In this document: positions 1-8,667 of the stretch, piece by piece
How the letters are laid out: every line of letters begins with the position of its first letter
Numbering within the stretch: position 1 is the first letter of the stretch
Assembly (NCBI GenBank): GCA_937944245.1
Contig: CALDYY010000005.1
Location: 1 to 64,000, forward strand
Origin: an uncultured Saprospiraceae bacterium
GTDB taxonomy: Bacteria > Bacteroidota > Bacteroidia > Chitinophagales > Saprospiraceae
Length of the DNA stretch: 64,000 nt
Direction: 5' to 3'
Program-made: the position numbers and the translations under genes
Notes under the pieces: model-generated
What the model saw: only the letters and a program-made list of their open reading frames with translations
Told to the model about the DNA's origin: nothing
Databases searched by the model: none

Positions 1-191
1 CCGCAGGCGGGTTCCAGAAAACGCGATTCGATTCGTTCCGTTTCGTGTTTCACCAAGTCAAGCATAGCGTTTACTTCACGTGGGTTGGTAAAAACTTCCC
101 CGTGGTCGGTTACCCGCTTTTTGGATTTTACCTGATTATCCGTCAGGTTGGCTTGGTTGTCTGGAAAATGGGTTTGTTCCTTAGTTTCCAT
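1..191 (-). CDS. N6-adenine DNA methyltransferase, N-terminal fragment (cut by window edge)
   Basis: Reading the minus strand from an ATG at 191 gives 63 codons that stay open to the window edge. The peptide contains KSKKRVTDHGEVFT followed by a helix with NAMLDLVKHE and ends in RFLEPACG. The (D)HGEVFT segment and the (L)EPACG loop (motif I, the S-adenosylmethionine-binding loop) are typical of the N-terminus of large N6-adenine methyltransferases of restriction-modification or related defence systems (Eco57I/type IIG-like or type I HsdM-like). That it methylates adenine is inference from the family, because the NPPY/DPPY catalytic motif lies outside the window. Nothing in the window tells whether an endonuclease partner exists. 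Confidence 0.75.
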   Translation of the reverse strand, partial: METKEQTHFPDNQANLTDNQVKSKKRVTDHGEVFTNPREVNAMLDLVKHETERIESRFLEPAC

Positions 192-517
192 TTCTCTAAT
201 TGAATCAGGCACTGTATTTTTATTTTTTTGAATTAGCTACGTCAATTTCTCTAGTCTCTTGGCAATAAAACTAAGCATTATTTTCAAATACGCAAAAAAC
301 AGTGCTACTAATACTAAGTTTGATAGCTATTGTTAAGGAAAGTATGAGATAGGATACTATGTCTTAAAAAACACCTTTCATAAATATCTAATACTCAAAA
401 TATTGAAAATTAACAAATTTTGAAGAAAAATATAGACAATTTTCTTTTTTGCGCTGCCATACTAAAACCAATACTATTATGCGTTTAAAGACCGAACAAC
501 ATTACAACAACATCTTT
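192..517. other. Intergenic region between divergent genes
   Basis: AT-rich spacer between the methyltransferase (minus) and the papain-like gene (plus). No convincing ORF. A TAAGTTTG at 315-322 fits the Bacteroidota -7 box (TANNTTTG) on the plus strand, but there is no TTG at the right distance and the leader would be about 190 bases, so it is only a weak candidate. I see nothing else in it. Confidence 0.4.
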
Positions 518-1348
518 ATGAATAGCCGATTTATTGTTATCCTTTTCACTTTGTTAGGAATAAGTTTTTACGCGCAAGCACAAACATCCAAGTTTGTACC
601 AAGAAAAATAAGAGATGTCAGAGGACCGGTAGGCATTAACGATGCAGCATTAATAGATGCCAATATGATGATGATGGAAGGATTCACGAATGACCCTAGA
701 GCCACCTTGACCGAAAAAAGTGTGAAACCCTATATGATGCCACCTCGAAATGCGATTAATGACCAAACTGGAGTTGCTTATTCTCTGGCTAGTTGCTTAG
801 AATTTTATGTCAATTACAAAGAAAATTACAAACAAAATTTAAGTCCTGATTACATTTCCTTGAGTTTGCAGGCAATTGGACAAAGTAGTGCAACGACGGA
901 TGCACTTCGCTTTCTTATTGAGTATGGCACCGTCAATGCGGCGATTGTTAACTATGGTTCAAGTGCTATTTCCTCAAGTGTGTATGCCACACAAAAGTAT
1001 TCCATTCTAAATTATTTGCATATTTTTCGTGCAGATACAAGAGGAAAGCAAAAAATATTTGAAGTCAGGAAAGCCATTCTCAGAGGAAATCCAGTCTTAG
1101 TAGAAATGAAAGTGAATAATGGTTTTAATCAGTTGAGGGGGGTGGACTTTTGGGAGTACAATGGCGAACCACTTGATGCTACTAAAGTAATGCTGGTAGT
1201 TAGTTATAATGAAGAGCTAAAAGCCTTTGAATTGCAAAACACTAAAGGGAGTAACTGGGGTAACAGTGGATACATCTGGATGAAATATGACGATTTTGAG
1301 CAGCTAGCGCAAAATGGATATGTGTTGTTACCAAACCTAGAAAATTAA
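518..1348 (+). CDS. Secreted papain-fold (C1-like) protein with degenerate active site
   Basis: 276 residues from the ATG at 518, chosen because it begins directly with a signal peptide (MNSRFIVILF... ending AYAQAQ-like, SFYAQAQ); an ATG at 479 and a further upstream start would only add a polar leader. The C-terminal half follows the C1 peptidase layout: an N-DQ segment near residues 81-83, a helix (SLASCLEFYVNY), a long insert, then VMLVVSYNEE and FELQNTKGSNWGNSGYIWM, which matches the His and Asn regions of papain-like enzymes. The catalytic Cys loop is shortened (DQTGVAYSLAS in place of DQGxCGxCWAF) and has no Cys; the His position reads K-V-M; only the Asn remains. It is therefore probably not a protease. 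Role unknown; it may bind peptides or surface partners outside the inner membrane. Confidence 0.6.
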   Translation: MNSRFIVILFTLLGISFYAQAQTSKFVPRKIRDVRGPVGINDAALIDANMMMMEGFTNDPRATLTEKSVKPYMMPPRNAINDQTGVAYSLASCLEFYVNYKENYKQNLSPDYISLSLQAIGQSSATTDALRFLIEYGTVNAAIVNYGSSAISSSVYATQKYSILNYLHIFRADTRGKQKIFEVRKAILRGNPVLVEMKVNNGFNQLRGVDFWEYNGEPLDATKVMLVVSYNEELKAFELQNTKGSNWGNSGYIWMKYDDFEQLAQNGYVLLPNLEN

Positions 1349-1428
1349 AGATTAATTCATATAGTCTTTAGTATTTTTAAGGTTAGTAAGGTTTAGCTTA
1401 ATTTTACTTACGCCAATCACTCAATATG

Positions 1429-1467
1429 AAAAAAAATGAGTTCAGCATTTCCTAAAATGCTGAACTC
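1429..1467 (-). terminator. Rho-independent terminator of rnpB
   Basis: A perfect 13-bp stem (GAGTTCAGCATTT / AAATGCTGAACTC, 1438-1467) with a 4-base loop is followed on the minus strand by eight T (1429-1436). It sits just after the 3' end of the RNase P RNA. Confidence 0.9.
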
Positions 1468-1473
1468 AAAAAA

Positions 1474-1830
1474 AATACCACCAACCGATAAGCCGGATTC
1501 TGTCGTGTCCTATCATTTATCTAGGCTTAGTTTCACAACTAAGCTCTATCTGCCTACCCCTCGGCATCGGACGAGCAGCCCTACATACGCCGATATACAT
1601 GGCATTTCAACCCACGAGGTTTATCCACCTTTCGAGTTACCCCAAAACGTTGTGTGCTCTTACCACACATTTTCACCCTTACCTGCTTTTGGCAGGCGGT
1701 TATTTTCTGTGACACTCTCTGTCCTCCAACTTCTTGGAAGCCCATCCGTTAGATGGCGTGGTGCTCTGTGTTGTCCAGACTTTCCTCATGCTTGCCTAAG
1801 CAAACCCGCGATAGGATAGTTGGCAGTATT
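1474..1830 (-). ncRNA. rnpB: RNase P RNA (bacterial type A)
   Basis: The minus strand contains the conserved CR-I segment GAGGAAAGTCTGGACAA (about 1772-1789) near the 5' end and the CR-V segment ACAGAATCCGGCTTA (about 1489-1503) near the 3' end. The ends pair as helix P1: AATACTGCCAAC (1830-1819) with GTTGGTGGTATT (1485-1474), all Watson-Crick except two G-U pairs, which fixes the ends to within a few bases and gives about 357 nt, a normal size. The RNA is the catalytic subunit that removes 5' leaders from tRNA precursors. A strong terminator follows it. The open reading frame seen across the plus strand here is an artefact of the RNA gene. Confidence 0.95.
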
Positions 1831-1837
1831 ATTGAAA

Positions 1838-1846
1838 CAAATGATA
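1838..1846 (-). promoter_or_regulatory. Candidate -7 box of rnpB
   Basis: On the minus strand TATCATTTG lies 7 bases before the first base of helix P1, the right place for a Bacteroidota -7 element. It has one base more than the TANNTTTG consensus, and I found no clear TTG partner. Confidence 0.35.
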
Positions 1847-2057
1847 CGAGCAAAAGAAAAGTTCCTTAAAGTTTGTTATATGATAGAGTATTCTGTTTAA
1901 TACGTTAATTAAGAAAGGAATAAAAAAATATTTTCAGTTTTTGTAGCACACAATTTTTTGGTGTTATTTTTAGTGTAGCAACTTTGCTTAGAGCAAACAA
2001 ACTTAGGACGAATTTTTATTTTTATTATCAGACTTTTTGGTAGAATAAGCCATAAAA

Positions 2058-2096
2058 TTAAACTTTCGATTTTTTCAAAAAAAATTGAAAGTTTAA
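2058..2096. repeat. 18-bp inverted repeat upstream of act operon
   Basis: TTAAACTTTC at 2058-2067 pairs with GAAAGTTTAA at 2087-2096, and the stem continues inward through a G-U pair and ATTTTTT/AAAAAAT, leaving a 3-base loop. It lies about 140 bases before the candidate -7 box, so it would not be in the act mRNA leader. It may be a site for a DNA-binding protein or a terminator of an unseen transcript. Confidence 0.5.
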
Positions 2097-2236
2097 AAAT
2101 AAATCCCTATATTAGCGATGTTAATACAGAAATAGTGTTGCGAAATTTTATTTGGTGCTTATGTGTCTTTCTTTTTAGATTGAATCTAAATAATGAAATA
2201 AAATGTTCAGTTACTAAGCAAAATTGTGTATAGTGC

Positions 2237-2244
2237 TATATTTG
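2237..2244 (+). promoter_or_regulatory. Candidate -7 box of the act-cta operon
   Basis: TATATTTG matches the Bacteroidota -7 consensus TANNTTTG exactly. Transcription would start near 2251, giving a leader of about 45 bases before the actA ATG. The -33 TTG is not obvious at the usual distance. Confidence 0.5.
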
Positions 2245-2294
2245 CATTGACTTATGAATGACAAAACTACTTATCGTTATAAAAGTTCCTCATT

Positions 2295-3704
2295 ATGAGA
2301 TTGTATAGGTTAATATTTTTAATTTCATGCTTAATTTCTTCACTCGGTAGTACATCTGTGTTAGCACAGGGAGACCCTGCACTTGGAGAAGGATTATTTA
2401 CGGCAAACTGTGGTGCTTGCCATGTTAGAGACATGAAAACCAATGCTACTGGTCCTGCACTAGGTGGTACGCAACAGCGTTGGTCGGCATATCCACAAGA
2501 AGAATTGTATGCTTGGATTCGCAATTCACAAAAGTTGATTAGTGCAGGTCATCCAAGAGCTACTGAGCTTTGGAATCAATGGAAGCCAGTGGTGATGAAT
2601 AGTTTCAACGGGCTTTCAGATGATGATATTGCCAACCTCTTAGCTTACATTGACGGTGTTTATACAGGCACTTACGGTAAGGCAGCAGTAACAGCGGGTG
2701 GAGATGGCGTAGTAGTAGCTGAGGAAAAGAAAGGTATCAATACATATTTATTTGTAGGTCTTTTAGCTGCGTTAGTATTGTTGTCTGTTATCTTAGCAAG
2801 AATCATTGCTAATCTTAATTACCTATCTGAATTAAAGGCAGGAAACACAGAAGCAAAGCGTAAAACTTTAGTGGATATACTTACTAGTAGAGGTGTTATT
2901 AGTTTTGTTATTTTTACTGTAGTGGTGCTAGGTGGTTATACTACTGTAAACAATGCGATAGAATTAGGTCGTCAGCAAGGCTACCAGCCCGAGCAACCTA
3001 TTAAATTTTCTCACGCTACGCACTCAGGCTTGCACAAAATTGAATGCCAATATTGCCACGATGGTGCGCGTCGTTCAAAGCATTCTGTTATTCCAGCAAC
3101 AAATACGTGTATGAATTGCCACCGTGCCATCAAAAAAGGTTCTCAATATGGTACAGCGGAATTAACAAAAATTTATGCTTCTATTGGGTATGATCCAGTT
3201 TCAGATAAATACATTGACAATTATGATGATTTGAGCGAAGACGAAGTGAAAAAAATATTTACGAAGTGGATTGGAGACGAGTTTGTGAAAGACAATCCAG
3301 AAAAAACATCAGAAGTATCAAGTGTGATTGACGAACAATGGAAAGGTATAAAGAACTCCTTGACCAATGAGTTAAAGCCTAAGATACAAGGTCCGATAGA
3401 ATGGATTAGAATACATAACTTAGCTGATCACGCTTATTTCAATCATGCTCAACACGTAGCTGTTGGTAAGGTAGAGTGTCAAACTTGTCATGGACCTGTT
3501 CAAGAAATGGAAGTGGTATATCAATACTCATCACTTGGAATGGGTTGGTGTGTAAATTGCCATAGACAAACAGAAGTTCAGTTTGCAGGGAACGATTATT
3601 ACCAATCCTACGAAAAATATCACGAAGAGTTGAAATCGGGTGAAAGAACTAAAGTAACTGTGGAGGATATTGGTGGTTTAGGTTGCCAAAAATGCCACTA
3701 TTAA
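2295..3704 (+). CDS. actA: Alternative complex III subunit A, hexaheme (cytochrome c fused to pentaheme ActA)
   Basis: 469 residues. Signal peptide (residues 1-24, ending LAQ), a monoheme cytochrome c domain with CGACH at 39-43, a membrane helix at about 149-171, a second helix at about 200-219, then a pentaheme part with CxxCH at 251, 272, 395, 419 and 464 (the last two residues from the C-terminus are HY). ActA is the periplasmic multiheme subunit that passes electrons from the quinol-oxidising core toward cytochrome oxidase. The usual ActA has five hemes, so the N-terminal monoheme domain is an added module. First gene of the act operon; ActB follows after 78 bases. Confidence 0.93.
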   Translation: MRLYRLIFLISCLISSLGSTSVLAQGDPALGEGLFTANCGACHVRDMKTNATGPALGGTQQRWSAYPQEELYAWIRNSQKLISAGHPRATELWNQWKPVVMNSFNGLSDDDIANLLAYIDGVYTGTYGKAAVTAGGDGVVVAEEKKGINTYLFVGLLAALVLLSVILARIIANLNYLSELKAGNTEAKRKTLVDILTSRGVISFVIFTVVVLGGYTTVNNAIELGRQQGYQPEQPIKFSHATHSGLHKIECQYCHDGARRSKHSVIPATNTCMNCHRAIKKGSQYGTAELTKIYASIGYDPVSDKYIDNYDDLSEDEVKKIFTKWIGDEFVKDNPEKTSEVSSVIDEQWKGIKNSLTNELKPKIQGPIEWIRIHNLADHAYFNHAQHVAVGKVECQTCHGPVQEMEVVYQYSSLGMGWCVNCHRQTEVQFAGNDYYQSYEKYHEELKSGERTKVTVEDIGGLGCQKCHY

Positions 3705-3732
3705 TCAATTAACAAGTTTTGAGAAAAGTAAA

Positions 3733-3757
3733 GGTCAGGTTGTTAAACAATCTGACC
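3733..3757 (+). other. Hairpin between actA and actB
   Basis: GGTCAGGTTGTT and AACAATCTGACC form a near-perfect stem with one G-U pair and almost no loop. There is no T run after it, so it is not a terminator; it may mark an mRNA processing or stability site inside the operon. Confidence 0.4.
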
Positions 3758-3782
3758 AAAACCACATAAATTATAAGCAAAC

Positions 3783-6700
3783 ATGAAGCTAGAAGATAAT
3801 CAAGAGCTATGGTTAGGGGTCGAGCAACTAAACAATGACCCAGCACTAAAAAGCATTGCTAACCAAGAGTTCGTCGCTTTACCTATCATTCAAGAAATTG
3901 CTGAGGAAAAAATAACAGAGGCACCTGCTTCAAGAAGGGATTTCTTGAAATACTTAGGGTTCAGTGTAGGTGCAGCTACCCTTGCTGCAAGTTGTGATAT
4001 CCCTGTCCGCAGAGCTTTGCCTTATGTTGTAAAGCCTGATGAAATCGTACCAGGTGTAGCTACTTACTATGCTTCTTCTTTTGTTAGAGGAGGTGATTAT
4101 TGCGCGGTATTGGTCAAAACTCGTGAAGGAAGACCCATCAAGATAGAAGGAAATAGCTTATCGCCTGTAACCAAAGGTGGAACAAATGCACGAGCGCAGG
4201 CAAGCGTCTTAGATTTGTATGATACTAGCCGTTTAATGGCACCTTATAAAGTGGAAAACGGTACTTTTGATAAAAAAGCAAAGTTGGATTGGGCAGAAAT
4301 AGATGCCGAGATAAAATCAAAGTTGAATACAGGGGGAGACATTGTAATTATCTCTAACACCGTTTTAAGTCCAACGACAAAAGCAGTCATTGAGGAATTT
4401 AAAGCAAAATATCCAACTACTAACCATATAATTTATGATCCAATTTCTAGTGCTGCTATACTAGAGGCAAATCAAGAAACTTTTGGACAAAACGTTGTTC
4501 CTGCTTATCACTTCGATAAAGCAGAAGTAATTGTTAGCATTGGTGCAGACTTCTTAGGCACTTGGATTTCGCCAATAGAATATGCTGCTGATTATGTGAA
4601 AAATAGAAAGATTGAGCAAACAAAAGGAGCGCATATGTCTCGCCATATTCAAGTGGAAAGCCATATGTCTTTGACAGGTTCAAACGCTGATGATAGAGTA
4701 GTAATTCGCCCTTCTGAACAAGGTGCAGCTATTGCAGTGCTGTATAATGAAGTGGCTACATTAGCAGGTGGTCAGCGCATCACAGTTCCTGTACTGGAGC
4801 AAAAAGCAGCAGATGAACTGAAAAAATATGCAAAAGAACTCTATGATTTTAGAGGTAAATCTCTAGTGGTCTCAGGTTCAAACAATACAGGTGAGCAAAT
4901 ATTAGTGAATGCCATCAATGACTTGTTGGGGAATTACGGCACAACACTTGATTTCAATCATGCTTCTTTACAACGTCAAGGTAGCGATAGGGCTATCTCA
5001 ACTTTAATAGGTCGAATCAATAGTGGCAAAGTGCCAAGTGCAGTTATTATTTTAGATGATGCTAACCCAGCATTTGATTTGCCTAGTAGTGTGAAATTTG
5101 CGGAAGCAATGTCTAAAGTGAAGTTAAAAATTTCTTTTGCGAGCACATTTAATGAAACATCCGCACTTTGCGACTATTTAATGCCGAGTCACCACTACTT
5201 GGAGTCTTGGGGAGATGTAGAGCCTAAGCGTGGCATATTCAGCATTGTTCAGCCAACTATCCGTCCATTGTTCAATACGCGTCAGGCGGAGGAAACCTTA
5301 TTGATTTTGGCAGAAAGTCCAAATTATAACAGTGAGGCAGACCAGCCTTATTATGAATATTTGAAAAATAACTGGTTGACTAATATATTTGAGCGTCAGA
5401 CTAGGTTCAATAGTCAACAAATATTCTGGGATAATTTCCTACATGATGGCGTTTTAGAAACAGAAGTAGCAACTATCGCTACGGCGTTTTCTGGGAATGT
5501 AGCAGATGCTGCTCGTAAGATCAATCAACCGTCTAAAGCTGAATTGGAAGTAGCTTTGTTTGAAACGGTAGGAATTGGTGCTGGACAATATGCTAATAAT
5601 CCTTGGTTACAAGAACTGCCAGACCCAGTTACGCGCTGTACTTGGGGAAATTACTTGCAGATTCCTATTCAATGGGATGGCAACTGGAAGTTCACTGGAT
5701 TTAAAGGACTAAATAATAATGAGGTCTATGGTGAAGCAGATATTGCTACCATTAAAGCAAATGGTGTTGAAGCATCTGTAACTGCTATTAGAACCTTCGG
5801 ATTGAAGCCTACCACCGTAGCTGCTGCTTTGGGATACGGTAGAAACATAGTTGGTAAATCAGGTGAGAATATTGGAACAAATATTCAATCTTGGTTAACT
5901 GTGGATAAAAATGGTAATTTCCAATATTACGCTGACGCTGAATATATGGGTAAGGCAGGTGAGGATAAACGCTTGGCTTGTGTGCAGTATCACCATACTA
6001 TTGGCTTGCAAGAAGAAGAAGGGGGCATCAACATTGATGAAGAGGCAGTAACTACTATCAGAAGAGGTTTTCAAGGGGCTTTAACCAACTCTGTTGTCAT
6101 TAGAAGAACAAACTTGCAAGAGTTAGACCGTTTCGTTCATGGTGAGCATCATGACGATCACCACGAAGGGGAGGCAAGTCATCATGGCAGCATGAAGCCT
6201 TTTGCTGTGAACTATATGGGCTTAAAAGAGGAACGTAAGCACCACCAAGAATTAAACTCCTATCAGTTATATCCTGGACATGAAGACACTTTTAAGTTGG
6301 GACATCACTGGGGGATGCACGTTGATTTGAATGCTTGTATTGGCTGCGGTACTTGTGCAATAGCTTGTATGTCTGAGAACAATATTCCAGTGGTTGGAAA
6401 AACGGAGGTAGGCAGACACCATGAAATGGCTTGGTTGAGAATTGACCGCTACTATTATGGTGATTACGAAACGCCAAACGTAGTATATCAGCCACTTATG
6501 TGTCAACATTGCGATAATGCACCTTGTGAAAATGTATGTCCAGTAGCTGCAACGCCGCACAGTGAAGAAGGTCTGAATCAAATGGCTTACAACCGCTGCA
6601 TTGGTACGCGCTATTGTGCGAATAACTGCCCTTATAAAGTGCGTCGCTTCAATTGGATGGACTATACTACGGCAGATATTTTCCCTGCAAACGAGCCTCG

Positions 6701-7106
6701 TATCAATGGTGAAGAAGTTCCATTCGGTGCAGATAACTTAACTCGTATGGTCTTAAACCCAGATGTCACTGTGCGTTCTCGTGGTGTTATCGAAAAATGT
6801 AGCTTCTGTGTACAACGTATTCAGGCGGGCAAATTAACTGCTAAACGTGAAAATCGTCGTTTGCGCGATGCAGATGTAAGAACGGCTTGCCAAACGGCTT
6901 GTCCAACAGGTGCAATTACATTTGGAGATAGAAACGACAAAAATGGCGAGCTATCGAAGAAATGGCAAAATGAATTGAATTATATTGTGCTAGAGCAAAC
7001 TAATGTGCGCTCTTCTGTCCAATACACAGCCAAAGTGTTAAATAAGCCTTATGCAAAACCAGTTTATGCTGCCAAGGACGACCATAAGCAAGATGCACAT
7101 GGATAA
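3783..7106 (+). CDS. actB: Alternative complex III subunit B (molybdopterin-type domain fused to Fe-S domain)
   Basis: 1107 residues. A twin-arginine motif SRRDFLKYLG near residue 50 is followed by a hydrophobic stretch, so it is exported folded by Tat. The first ~750 residues resemble the molybdopterin oxidoreductase fold (ActB1), which in known complexes has no Mo cofactor. The C-terminal part (ActB2) has ferredoxin motifs: CIGCGTCAIAC, CQHCDNAPCENVC, CIGTRYCANNC and CSFCVQRI with CQTACP, consistent with four Fe-S clusters forming the electron wire to ActA. A His-rich linker (HGEHHDDHHEGEASHHG) separates the two. Very similar in length and order to other Bacteroidota ActB fusions. Confidence 0.94.
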   Translation: MKLEDNQELWLGVEQLNNDPALKSIANQEFVALPIIQEIAEEKITEAPASRRDFLKYLGFSVGAATLAASCDIPVRRALPYVVKPDEIVPGVATYYASSFVRGGDYCAVLVKTREGRPIKIEGNSLSPVTKGGTNARAQASVLDLYDTSRLMAPYKVENGTFDKKAKLDWAEIDAEIKSKLNTGGDIVIISNTVLSPTTKAVIEEFKAKYPTTNHIIYDPISSAAILEANQETFGQNVVPAYHFDKAEVIVSIGADFLGTWISPIEYAADYVKNRKIEQTKGAHMSRHIQVESHMSLTGSNADDRVVIRPSEQGAAIAVLYNEVATLAGGQRITVPVLEQKAADELKKYAKELYDFRGKSLVVSGSNNTGEQILVNAINDLLGNYGTTLDFNHASLQRQGSDRAISTLIGRINSGKVPSAVIILDDANPAFDLPSSVKFAEAMSKVKLKISFASTFNETSALCDYLMPSHHYLESWGDVEPKRGIFSIVQPTIRPLFNTRQAEETLLILAESPNYNSEADQPYYEYLKNNWLTNIFERQTRFNSQQIFWDNFLHDGVLETEVATIATAFSGNVADAARKINQPSKAELEVALFETVGIGAGQYANNPWLQELPDPVTRCTWGNYLQIPIQWDGNWKFTGFKGLNNNEVYGEADIATIKANGVEASVTAIRTFGLKPTTVAAALGYGRNIVGKSGENIGTNIQSWLTVDKNGNFQYYADAEYMGKAGEDKRLACVQYHHTIGLQEEEGGINIDEEAVTTIRRGFQGALTNSVVIRRTNLQELDRFVHGEHHDDHHEGEASHHGSMKPFAVNYMGLKEERKHHQELNSYQLYPGHEDTFKLGHHWGMHVDLNACIGCGTCAIACMSENNIPVVGKTEVGRHHEMAWLRIDRYYYGDYETPNVVYQPLMCQHCDNAPCENVCPVAATPHSEEGLNQMAYNRCIGTRYCANNCPYKVRRFNWMDYTTADIFPANEPRINGEEVPFGADNLTRMVLNPDVTVRSRGVIEKCSFCVQRIQAGKLTAKRENRRLRDADVRTACQTACPTGAITFGDRNDKNGELSKKWQNELNYIVLEQTNVRSSVQYTAKVLNKPYAKPVYAAKDDHKQDAHG

Positions 7107-7174
7107 AATTTTAGAATTGTAAAAAAAACTATTTTACCACTTTGAGGGTGGTGTTAAAAATAAATTATAAAACA

Positions 7175-8608
7175 ATGAGTGCTAAAGTTTCTCCGATTAG
7201 GGAGCCATTGATAAATGGTAATAAAACTTACCATCAGATTACAGAAGACATTTGTGCGCCTACGGAGCGCGTGCCAAGTTTGCCTTGGGTTATTGGCTTT
7301 ATTGTTGCCGTAACTGGTTTGGCGTTGTATGTATTTTGTCTAGCTTGGACTATTTGGTTCGGTATAGGTACATGGGATTTGAACAGAACCATTAACTGGG
7401 GCTGGGACATTACTAACTTCGTTTGGTGGGTCGGTATCGGACACGCAGGAACGCTAATTTCTGCTATCCTTTTGTTATTTCGTCAGAAATGGCGTACAGG
7501 GGTAAACCGAGCAGCAGAAGCAATGACTATTTTCGCTGTGGCTTGTGCAGGTCAATTCCCGCTCATTCACATGGGGCGTTTGTGGTTGGCTTTCTTTATT
7601 TTCCCTTATCCAAACACAAGAGGTCCGCTGTGGGTGAACTTTAATTCTCCACTACTTTGGGATGTATTTGCGATTTCAACGTACTTGACAGTATCATTAC
7701 TGTTCTGGTACACAGGTCTTGTACCTGACTTTGCAACTGTAAGGGATAGAGCAAAAGGTCTTCGCAAAAAGGTATATAACTTTTTATCTTTTGGTTGGAC
7801 AGGCTCTGCTAAGCATTGGCAACGCTGGGAGTCCTTATCATTAGTGTTAGCTGGTTTATCAACACCGTTGGTACTTTCTGTTCACACAATTGTGAGTTTT
7901 GACTTCGCCACATCTGTCATTCCCGGTTGGCATACCACGATTTTTCCTCCCTACTTCGTGGCAGGAGCTATTTTTTCTGGTTTTGCTATGGTGTTAACGC
8001 TAATGATAATCGCAAGAAAAATATTCAAACTAGAGGACTATATTACATTGGCGCACATTGAGTCTATGAATAAGGTTATCTTATTAACGGGTACTATTGT
8101 AGGTGTAGCTTACTTGACTGAGCTCTTCGTGGCTTGGTATTCTGGTTATCTGCCAGAGCAATGGGCGTTCTACAATCGTGTATTTGGTCCTTACTACTGG
8201 TCATATATTGGTATGATGACTTGTAATGTGTTATCACCACAAATTTTCTGGGTGCGCAAGTACAGAAGAAACATCGTTATCACTTTCGTATTGTCCATTT
8301 TTATCAATATCGGTATGTGGTTTGAGCGTTTTGTAATTATTGCTACCACATTAGCACGCGACTATTTACCATCAAGTTGGAGTTATTACACGCCTACTTG
8401 GGTGGAAATTGGTTTATTTGTGGGTACACTAGGATTATTCTTCACTTTATTCTTAATTTTTGCAAGAGTGGCACCAGTCATTGCAATCGCTGAAGTAAAA
8501 AGCATTTTAAAAACGGCTGGAAATCAATATGTTGGACCTGATGCAATACACCATCACCACGACCACGAGGTAAAAACAGTAGCAGAAGAGATTAAAGCAA
8601 TAAAATAA
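7175..8608 (+). CDS. actC: Alternative complex III subunit C, NrfD-like quinol-oxidising membrane subunit
   Basis: 477 residues from ATG 7175 (MSAKVSPIREPL); an upstream in-frame TTG at 7142 would add a leader not seen in the family. About ten membrane helices, with a His-rich hydrophilic tail (HHHHDHEVK). NrfD/PsrC family; in alternative complex III it holds a menaquinol site and docks on the ActB Fe-S part. Conserved polar segments such as GIGHAGTLISAILLLFRQKW and GQFPLIHMGRLW are in the helices that line the quinol pocket in the family (inference by position). Follows actB by 68 bases. Confidence 0.93.
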   Translation: MSAKVSPIREPLINGNKTYHQITEDICAPTERVPSLPWVIGFIVAVTGLALYVFCLAWTIWFGIGTWDLNRTINWGWDITNFVWWVGIGHAGTLISAILLLFRQKWRTGVNRAAEAMTIFAVACAGQFPLIHMGRLWLAFFIFPYPNTRGPLWVNFNSPLLWDVFAISTYLTVSLLFWYTGLVPDFATVRDRAKGLRKKVYNFLSFGWTGSAKHWQRWESLSLVLAGLSTPLVLSVHTIVSFDFATSVIPGWHTTIFPPYFVAGAIFSGFAMVLTLMIIARKIFKLEDYITLAHIESMNKVILLTGTIVGVAYLTELFVAWYSGYLPEQWAFYNRVFGPYYWSYIGMMTCNVLSPQIFWVRKYRRNIVITFVLSIFINIGMWFERFVIIATTLARDYLPSSWSYYTPTWVEIGLFVGTLGLFFTLFLIFARVAPVIAIAEVKSILKTAGNQYVGPDAIHHHHDHEVKTVAEEIKAIK

Positions 8609-8620
8609 GCAATAAAATAA

Positions 8621-8650
8621 ATGTTGCTTTCAAAGTATGGAAAGCAACAT
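8621..8650 (+). other. Hairpin between actC and actD
   Basis: Perfect 11-bp stem ATGTTGCTTTC / GAAAGCAACAT with an 8-base loop, 18 bases before the actD start. It is followed by A, not T, so it is not a terminator; possible mRNA stability or processing element. Confidence 0.5.
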
Positions 8651-8667
8651 CATAAAAAAATAAAACA

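Larger units (their letters stand above)
1847..2294. other. Long AT-rich intergenic region upstream of the act operon
   Basis: Spacer between divergent rnpB and actA. It holds the inverted repeat at 2058-2096 and a -7 box at 2237-2244, both listed separately. No supported ORF or RNA gene in the rest. Confidence 0.6.

Noticed and set aside
1436-1819. 127-codon plus-strand ORF
   Set aside because: It lies over the RNase P RNA gene, whose conserved segments and P1 helix are on the minus strand; the peptide has no domain.
3733-3757. Terminator between actA and actB
   Set aside because: The hairpin is good but no T run follows, and the operon continues with actB; listed only as a hairpin.
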